In this document: positions 6,016-10,051 of the stretch, piece by piece
How the letters are laid out: each line of letters opens with the position of its first letter
How positions within the stretch are numbered: the first letter of the stretch is position 1
Assembly: GCA_003158115.1 (NCBI GenBank)
Contig: PMGM01000079.1
Span: 1 to 10,051 of the forward strand
Source of the DNA: Methanobacterium sp.
GTDB taxonomy: Archaea > Methanobacteriota > Methanobacteria > Methanobacteriales > Methanobacteriaceae
Direction of reading: 5' to 3'
Length of the DNA stretch: 10,051 nucleotides
The notes under the pieces: model-generated
What the model was told of the DNA's origin: nothing
What the model saw: the letters and a program-made list of their open reading frames with translations, nothing else
Databases searched by the model: none
Program-made: the position numbers and the translations under genes

Positions 6016-6726
6016 ATGAATGCTTGGAAAAACCCCTCAATTGTAGATAATTTTTTAACAAAAACAAGAGAAGCTAGACCTTTTCAAACAGAACAATATG
6101 ATATATTACTTCGTTTAATTTTAAAATCCCAATTAACTGTCAATAACTTTATTGACCTCGGTTGTGGGGATGGAATTCTTGCAAATACCATATTGACTCA
6201 ATATTCTGATGCGAATGGATTATTGCTCGATTATTCCCCCAGTATGATTGATGCAGCAAAAAAGCGGATGAGTGCTTTCCATAATCAGAAAATTATTCAA
6301 TCCGATTTATCAAACAGTAATTGGCAAGATAATGTTATTAATAAACCCGAAGTGGTTGTAAGTGGTTATGCAATTCACCATCTGAAAAACGGACGGAAAT
6401 ATGAATTGTTTGAAGAAATATTTAAAATATTAAAACCTGGTGGAATATTCATAAATATGGACCATGTAGCAAGCACATCTAAATTTGGTAATTCTCTTTT
6501 CAATGAACTTATTGTCGATACACTCCATAAAAAATTGGAAAAGGAAGGTAAAAATCAAAATAAAGCCGATTTAATGGACGAGCATTTAAATCGACCAGAT
6601 CAATTAGAAAATATACTCCTACCAGTTACAATGCAATGTGACTGGTTGAAAGAGATAGGATTCATAGATGTGGATTGTTTTTTCAAATGTTTTGAATTCG
6701 CCATTTATGCAGGAATTAAAAGGTAG
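6016..6726 (+). CDS. Class I SAM-dependent methyltransferase
   Basis: This 236-residue soluble enzyme has a Rossmann-like fold and transfers a methyl group from S-adenosylmethionine. Motif I is FIDLGCGDGILA (residues 45-56). The acidic residue that binds the SAM ribose is Asp72 in LLLDYSPSMIDAAKKRM. QSDLSN (95-100) follows. Motif post-II is VVSGYAIHHL (114-123), and LKPGGIFINMDHV (139-151) is motif III. The C-terminal WLKEIGFIDVDCFFKCFEFAIYAG resembles the end of CmoA/UbiE-like enzymes that act on small molecules or a modified tRNA base. The true substrate is not identifiable. The ATG is preceded at 6 nt by AAGGTGA. The gene stands alone, flanked by gaps of more than 250 bp on both sides. No unusual residue is seen in the SAM site. 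Confidence 0.88.
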   Translation: MNAWKNPSIVDNFLTKTREARPFQTEQYDILLRLILKSQLTVNNFIDLGCGDGILANTILTQYSDANGLLLDYSPSMIDAAKKRMSAFHNQKIIQSDLSNSNWQDNVINKPEVVVSGYAIHHLKNGRKYELFEEIFKILKPGGIFINMDHVASTSKFGNSLFNELIVDTLHKKLEKEGKNQNKADLMDEHLNRPDQLENILLPVTMQCDWLKEIGFIDVDCFFKCFEFAIYAGIKR

Positions 6727-6815
6727 TTCTTAAAAACATGTTTGAATACTTCCATTTGATATTATGGTAATACTTTAAAAAAAAATATTTTATAAAAATA
6801 ACACCCTTAAACTTC

Positions 6816-6831
6816 TTTTTATCTATTTTTT
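6816..6831 (+). terminator. U-tract terminator candidate after the methyltransferase gene
   Basis: A T5 run (6816-6820) and a T6 run (6826-6831) lie close together about 90 nt after the stop, the usual form of an archaeal intrinsic terminator. No stem precedes them. Confidence 0.4.
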
Positions 6832-6901
6832 AACTTAATACAGGGTTATGGCTAATTATTTGATATAATATTATATGGAGTTATTTCAAAGAACTTAATA
6901 A

Positions 6902-6910
6902 CTATAAAAC
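6902..6910 (+). promoter_or_regulatory. Possible TATA box for the beta-propeller gene
   Basis: CTATAAAAC predicts transcription from about 6930 and a leader of about 75 nt. A second candidate, AATTTTTTATC near 6932-6942, would give a shorter leader. The two cannot be separated by eye. Confidence 0.3.
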
Positions 6911-7004
6911 TTAAGATAATAATTAATTTCAAATTTTTTATCTGAAACAAGTATTTGAATTAAATTTTTAATTAAAAAAAAAATGAAATTTGGAGGTTAA
7001 AAAT

Positions 7005-8021
7005 TTGCAGAGAAAAATAATATTATTAACTGCCATATTATGTCTTTTTTGTTTCATTGGTGCAGGAACAGCATCTGCTGCAACAGTACAGACCAACCAT
7101 ACAGTTGTAGCTAAACTTAATACTACGTCGGCTACAACAGTAAATCAGAATAGTCCAGCTGTAAGTGGAAGTAGGATTGTATGGGTACAGAAAGATTCAC
7201 ATAACCATTCAGCTATCTATGAGAAAAATATAGCATCTGGATTTGTTGGTAAGGTCTATGCTTCTAACTATAATCAATATACTCCCGCTATTTCAGGTAC
7301 ACGAATTGTCTGGGAACAAATGTCTTCGAAGGGCATCTCAAATATATATATGAAAAATGTATTGTCAGGATTAGTTAGTATAGTACATGCATCAACTCAA
7401 AATCAGTACGATCCTAAAATTTCTGGGACTCGAATTGTTTGGAGTCAATATGATGGAACTAAAGGAGCCATCTATGAGAAAAATATTGCAAGCGGATTTG
7501 TTGGTAAGTTAAAAGTATCATCAGCAGATCAACATAATCCATCAATAGATGGTACAAGGGTTGTATGGGTCGAAAGCACAAAAACTGCTAACACAATTGT
7601 CGAGAAAAATCTTTTAACGGGAACTTTCAGCCAGGTGGTATCATCAAAATATGGTTTATATTATCCTAGTATTTCAGGTACAAAAGTTGTCTGGCAACAG
7701 GATTCTGATGCCAATTTCTTGATCTACATCAAAGACCTAACCAAAGGAACTATCAGCAAAGTATATCCCACAAATGATGAACAGTGGACTCCATCTATAT
7801 CTGGTAACAAGGTGGTTTGGCAACAAGGTGGATTAGATGGTATTGCATACATGAAAAATATAGATACAGGAGTGACAAGTAAGGTTTATTCAGTTAATAA
7901 AGTACAGTTTAATCCAATTATCTCAGGTAATACAATTGTCTGGTCACAGGAAAATGCAGTAGGAAGCTTCTATATATACAGAAAAGATCTGGTAACTGGA
8001 AAAGTAAGCAAAGTAGCATAA
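7005..8021 (+). CDS. Secreted seven-bladed beta-propeller (TolB-like repeat) protein
   Basis: This 338-residue protein has a Sec signal peptide: MQRKIILLTAILCLFCFIGA, then GTASA before the likely cleavage at residue 25. The rest is seven repeats of a TolB/WD40-like blade with the core xPxISGxxxVWxQ and a later IYxKNxxxGxxxKV. The core prolines are at 51, 94, 137, 179, 221, 263 and 304, spaced 41-43 residues. The N-terminal strand (VVAKLNTT) resembles the last strand of the blades and probably closes the ring. No anchor or sorting signal follows, so the protein is probably released or held at the cell surface. Binding of a ligand or polymer is likely; no catalytic residues are recognisable. 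The start is TTG at 7005, because GGAGGT (6992-6997) lies 7 nt before it. An upstream in-frame TTG at 6990 overlaps that ribosome binding site and would spoil the signal peptide. It has no neighbour in an operon. Confidence 0.85.
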   Translation: MQRKIILLTAILCLFCFIGAGTASAATVQTNHTVVAKLNTTSATTVNQNSPAVSGSRIVWVQKDSHNHSAIYEKNIASGFVGKVYASNYNQYTPAISGTRIVWEQMSSKGISNIYMKNVLSGLVSIVHASTQNQYDPKISGTRIVWSQYDGTKGAIYEKNIASGFVGKLKVSSADQHNPSIDGTRVVWVESTKTANTIVEKNLLTGTFSQVVSSKYGLYYPSISGTKVVWQQDSDANFLIYIKDLTKGTISKVYPTNDEQWTPSISGNKVVWQQGGLDGIAYMKNIDTGVTSKVYSVNKVQFNPIISGNTIVWSQENAVGSFYIYRKDLVTGKVSKVA

Positions 8022-8065
8022 AATAATTTAAAAGAGCTGAAATTAAATAACCTTATCTTACTTCC

Positions 8066-8106
8066 TTTTTTTAAATATCCTTGGATTTACTGATTTTATT
8101 AGTAAA
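8066..8106 (+). terminator. Terminator region after the beta-propeller gene
   Basis: A T7 run (8066-8072) lies 45 nt after the stop. It is followed by the inverted repeat TTTACT...AGTAAA (8086-8091 and 8101-8106), placed between convergent genes. The U-tract is the likely terminator, and the hairpin may act for both strands. Confidence 0.45.
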
Positions 8107-8160
8107 ATATAAAACACTTTGGATAATCTAAATAGATTTTATTATTTTGAATAAAAATTT

Positions 8161-8167
8161 AAAAAAA
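8161..8167 (-). terminator. U-tract terminator of the 162-residue gene
   Basis: On the minus strand a T7 run lies 8 nt after the stop codon and is followed by further T-rich sequence (AAATTTTTATT). This matches an archaeal U-tract terminator. Confidence 0.45.
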
Positions 8168-8174
8168 TATTCTA

Positions 8175-8663
8175 TTAATCTTTAAGTGTTATTATATAAT
8201 CAAATAATTCAGGATATTTTGATCTAAATATCACCGGATTTAATTCGATTTCTCTATTAATTATCTGTATAGATTCTTTAGATAATGTTTGTCTAATTCC
8301 TTTTATAATAAAATCTTGTTCAGTTCTTACAAGATCCTCAACACTTTTAAATTCTCTGATCTCTTCCATAGGGTCTGAATCTACTCTGATTTGAACCTCA
8401 GAAGCTTTTTTCATTTCCTCTAAAAGTTCAACGAGGTCATGATCAACATTTTCATTTGTTTTCAGGATATCTATACGGTTCTGTATATCTTCAATTTTGG
8501 GGAATGAATATCTCTCTTTTTCCATTCTTTTGTATATATCTGGCAATCCTATTCCTATTGGTGCAGAAATATTATTTAGACCTGCAGGTTCTTGTATTAA
8601 GGAATTATTAGTTTCAAATATACTAAATTCTTTTGGAAATCTTTTTTTGGTTTCTTCATCCAT
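8175..8663 (-). CDS. Hypothetical acidic protein, 162 residues
   Basis: I do not recognise this protein. It is cytoplasmic, highly charged and without cysteine, signal peptide or membrane segment. A Gly/Pro-rich stretch (EPAGLNNISAPIGIGLPD, residues 25-42) separates a short N-terminus from a mainly helical remainder. The part from about 56 to 90 (IEDIQNRIDILK..., DLVELLEEMKKASEVQ) could form a coiled coil. A second helical block (107-140, SVEDLVRTEQDFIIKGIRQT) follows, and the end is SKYPELFDYIITLKD. The ATG has GTGAT four nucleotides before it, a short but fitting ribosome binding site. It is read away from the next unknown gene across a 421-bp gap. Length of the open frame, a ribosome binding site, and a U-tract right after the stop make it a real gene. 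The function is unknown. Confidence 0.7.
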   Translation of the reverse strand: MDEETKKRFPKEFSIFETNNSLIQEPAGLNNISAPIGIGLPDIYKRMEKERYSFPKIEDIQNRIDILKTNENVDHDLVELLEEMKKASEVQIRVDSDPMEEIREFKSVEDLVRTEQDFIIKGIRQTLSKESIQIINREIELNPVIFRSKYPELFDYIITLKD

Positions 8664-9084
8664 TTTATCACTACAAAATATTAGGTTCAGTTTGTTTTAA
8701 CTTTGATCAACATATTGGATTAACTCTTCTATTCATCTATACATAAAAGTTTGAAATTTATCAAAATTCTTTAAAGATTTAATAATGAAACATCGAAAAA
8801 TGATTCTATTAATACCATAACTTATAACAAATTTAGCAATGATAATAGATGGGAAAAATGGGTATAGAAGAAGTATTATTATCATCAAAAACAGATAAAT
8901 AAGTTTATAAATTATAATTTAAAGTAGAAAATTAATCATTCATTATATTAAATAATTCAGATAAATGCAAATGTAGAAACTGATTTAGACTATAAATAAT
9001 TAAGTAGGTATTTAGTTAATATTTAATTGAATAAAAAAATATGATATAATTACATATCAAATATAATAATACAGGTGAGTCATA
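8664..9084. other. Divergent promoter gap between two unknown genes
   Basis: No gene is visible; the frames are short and broken by stops. For the leftward gene ACTTTTATGTATAG on the minus strand, around 8735-8750, is a weak TATA candidate. For the rightward gene the best TATA-like sequence is GATATAATTA near 9043-9052, inside a TGATAT-aattac-ATATCA inverted repeat (9042-9059) that could be an operator. The rest is A/T-rich without repeats I can support. Confidence 0.35.
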
Positions 9085-9402
9085 ATGATTGATATTAGAG
9101 TTACAACAACGCCAAAAGGTTTAAGAATTGAATTTATAAATTTATCAGTCAAACCATTATTCCAAGAGTTAAACACTGATTTTATTCTATCACAATTAGA
9201 AGACCCTATTTTTTTAAAAAGTAAAAAAACAATAAAAGATCTAATTCCGTTACATTACACTTTTTTAAATAATCATTATGATCTAAATCAACAGCAAACT
9301 GTTGATCTTGATAATTGGTTTAATCAGGTGGTAGATGAATTATTAAAATATTTAGATGAAGAATCTTTAGAAATAGTGGATTTAATTAAAACGACATGGT
9401 AA
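9085..9402 (+). CDS. Hypothetical protein, 105 residues
   Basis: I do not recognise this protein. It starts with a beta-like segment (MIDIRVTTTPKGLRIEFINL, residues 1-20). Then come helices (KPLFQELNTDFILSQLE; DLNQQQTVDLDNWFNQVVDELLKYL) and an acidic end (DEESLEIVDLIKTTW). It has no cysteine, signal peptide or membrane segment, so it is probably cytoplasmic. The ATG is supported by a strong AGGTGA ribosome binding site (9073-9078) with 6 nt spacing, which is the best evidence that this is a real gene. It has no operon partner; the next plus-strand gene is the histone 600 bp on, with a pseudogene on the other strand between them. Confidence 0.7.
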   Translation: MIDIRVTTTPKGLRIEFINLSVKPLFQELNTDFILSQLEDPIFLKSKKTIKDLIPLHYTFLNNHYDLNQQQTVDLDNWFNQVVDELLKYLDEESLEIVDLIKTTW

Positions 9403-9471
9403 TGTATTAAAAAAAATATTCAAGTTTTAGTTATACAGTTTAATATTCAAATTAATCTTTCATGGATTTAA

Positions 9472-9510
9472 TTTTTCCAAAACTTTTTAATCATTTTTCT
9501 TAAGATTTTT
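9472..9510 (+). terminator. Cluster of U-tracts after the 105-residue gene
   Basis: Four T5 runs lie within 39 bp (starting at 9472, 9484, 9494 and 9506), 70 bp after the stop. Repeated U-tracts like this are typical of archaeal termination zones. Confidence 0.4.
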
Positions 9511-9550
9511 ATCATTCATCCCATATAACAGCCATTATTTAGGTTTAATT

Positions 9551-9753
9551 TCATTTAAATGTTTTTTTACTTAGTTTATCCATTTTTGTAAGGTTTTTGA
9601 TCTGTTTTACTAAATTACCATCTTCAATAACAACAGGGTCTTGGTAACCACATTTTGAACATTATATGAGTTTTCCTATACAGGCGTATTAGGGTTGGAT
9701 ATTTTTACTTTTTTAGGGGATCCAGAATTTGGACATGAAATAGTTTTTGACAT
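9551..9753 (-). pseudogene. Decayed small zinc-ribbon protein gene
   Basis: Read leftward from ATG at 9753, the first part is MSKTISCPNSGSPKKVKISN followed by PNTPV and a TAG (9676-9678). After a shift of frame the sequence continues as GKLI, a TAA (9662-9664), then CSKCGYQDPVVIEDGNLVKQ (from 9661) and IKNLTKMDKLSKKTFK to a TGA at 9551-9553. Together this is a four-cysteine zinc ribbon, CPxC-G...CxKCG. The second cysteine is now Ser (TCT for TGT), there are two in-frame stops, and one base has been gained or lost between 9676 and 9664. The frame stays open upstream of the ATG (YDDLKYGELDQ) back to about 9792. Coding character on both sides of the lesions shows recent decay. The original role is unknown; such proteins are common in methanogens. 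Sequencing error could explain one lesion but hardly all four. Confidence 0.75.
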
Positions 9754-9935
9754 TTGATCAAGTTCGCCATATTTAAGATCATCATAAACAATTAATCATA
9801 TTTAATTTTCTCATTCTAAATATTTTATTATTCTTTTAAGTATAATTTGGATATTTTTACTGGAAATTAATATGCATAATATTTTATGGGAATTTTTGGA
9901 AATAATTATAATTTAATATTTTTTATCGATCGAAA
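9754..9935. other. AT-rich gap between the zinc-ribbon pseudogene and the histone promoter
   Basis: Apart from the open upstream frame of the pseudogene (to about 9792), no gene is seen. TTTAATATTTTTTAT (9912-9925) is a possible TATA region for the histone gene. The 8-bp palindrome TCGATCGA (9926-9933) follows it directly. Confidence 0.35.
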
Positions 9936-9965
9936 TAGGGTAATTTAGGGTGAATAACGGTGAAT
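9936..9965 (+). repeat. Three 10-bp tandem repeats in front of the histone gene
   Basis: TAGGGTAATT (9936-9945), TAGGGTGAAT (9946-9955) and AACGGTGAAT (9956-9965) repeat with exactly 10-bp period, about one DNA turn. They lie where the histone transcript is predicted to start, 40-70 bp before the ATG. They may be regulatory sites for one protein binding side by side, or a bendable, histone-positioning segment. Confidence 0.55.
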
Positions 9966-10004
9966 TTAAATAAAATGAGGTTATTAATATATATGGAGAT
10001 CTTT

Positions 10005-10051
10005 ATGAGTGAACTGCCAATAGCTCCATTTGGAAGAATAATAAAAAATGC
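10005..10051 (+). CDS. Archaeal histone, N-terminus only (cut by window edge)
   Basis: Only 15 codons and two further bases are visible, MSELPIAPFGRIIKNA if the last codon is Ala. This is the conserved start of archaeal HMf/HMt-type histones (ELPIAPxGRIIKxAG), which form dimers and longer stacks that wrap DNA. Normal length is about 67-70 residues, so most of the gene lies beyond the edge. Two earlier in-frame ATGs (9975 and 9993) exist. I chose 10005 because GGAG (9995-9998) is 6 nt before it and because histones normally begin directly before ELPIAP. The variant Phe where most have Val, Ala or Ile (APFGRII) is minor. Confidence 0.92.
   Translation, partial: MSELPIAPFGRIIKN

Noticed and set aside
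8497..8700. 67-codon plus-strand frame
   Set aside because: It is antisense to the 162-residue gene, which has the better start signal and a terminator.
1..10051. Defence island, prophage or CRISPR content
   Set aside because: No integrase, transposase, nuclease, toxin-antitoxin or phage protein and no spaced direct repeats were seen. The genes are typical metabolic, transport and surface functions.

Overview
The window is strongly AT-rich archaeal DNA, most likely from a Methanobacterium-like methanogen. The clearest marker is the right edge, where an archaeal histone gene begins (MSELPIAPFGRIIKNA...). Other support comes from ribosome binding sites of the GGTGA / GGAGGT type, TTG starts placed behind good ribosome binding sites, TATA-box promoters, and U-tract ends in place of clear hairpin terminators. 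Genes are well spaced, with long AT-rich gaps. I see no rRNA, tRNA, CRISPR array, insertion sequence or integrase.

Left part (1-1900): the N-terminal half of a TauE/SafE membrane exporter runs off the left edge on the minus strand. Next, also on the minus strand, is a metallo-beta-lactamase-fold hydrolase of the YflN-like type. Its promoter region carries two TetR-type operators exactly 20 bp apart, lying on the predicted start of transcription.

Middle (1900-5460): a short flavodoxin-family protein, whose stop codon lies inside a 13-bp tandem repeat. Then comes a two-gene operon. Its first gene encodes a soluble protein with two PRC-barrel-like domains, a MgtE N-terminal domain and a CBS pair. 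Its second gene encodes an NRAMP-family divalent-metal transporter with atypical metal-site motifs (DAGG for DPGN, SPW for MPH). Two palindromes of the TTAGGTnnACCTAA type sit at the predicted transcription start, which suggests control by a DtxR/MntR-family metal repressor. This operon is the most interesting unit: a MgtE-like Mg2+-sensing module, without the MgtE pore, is paired with a transporter of another family.

Right part (5460-10051): a class I SAM-dependent methyltransferase, a secreted seven-bladed beta-propeller protein starting at TTG, and two unrecognised small genes read divergently from a shared gap. A decayed zinc-ribbon gene on the minus strand (Cys to Ser, two in-frame stops, a frameshift) follows. 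Last come three 10-bp tandem repeats in front of the histone gene.

I did not find a clearly new multi-gene system. The best candidates for follow-up are the NRAMP operon with its operators and the TetR-type operator pair.
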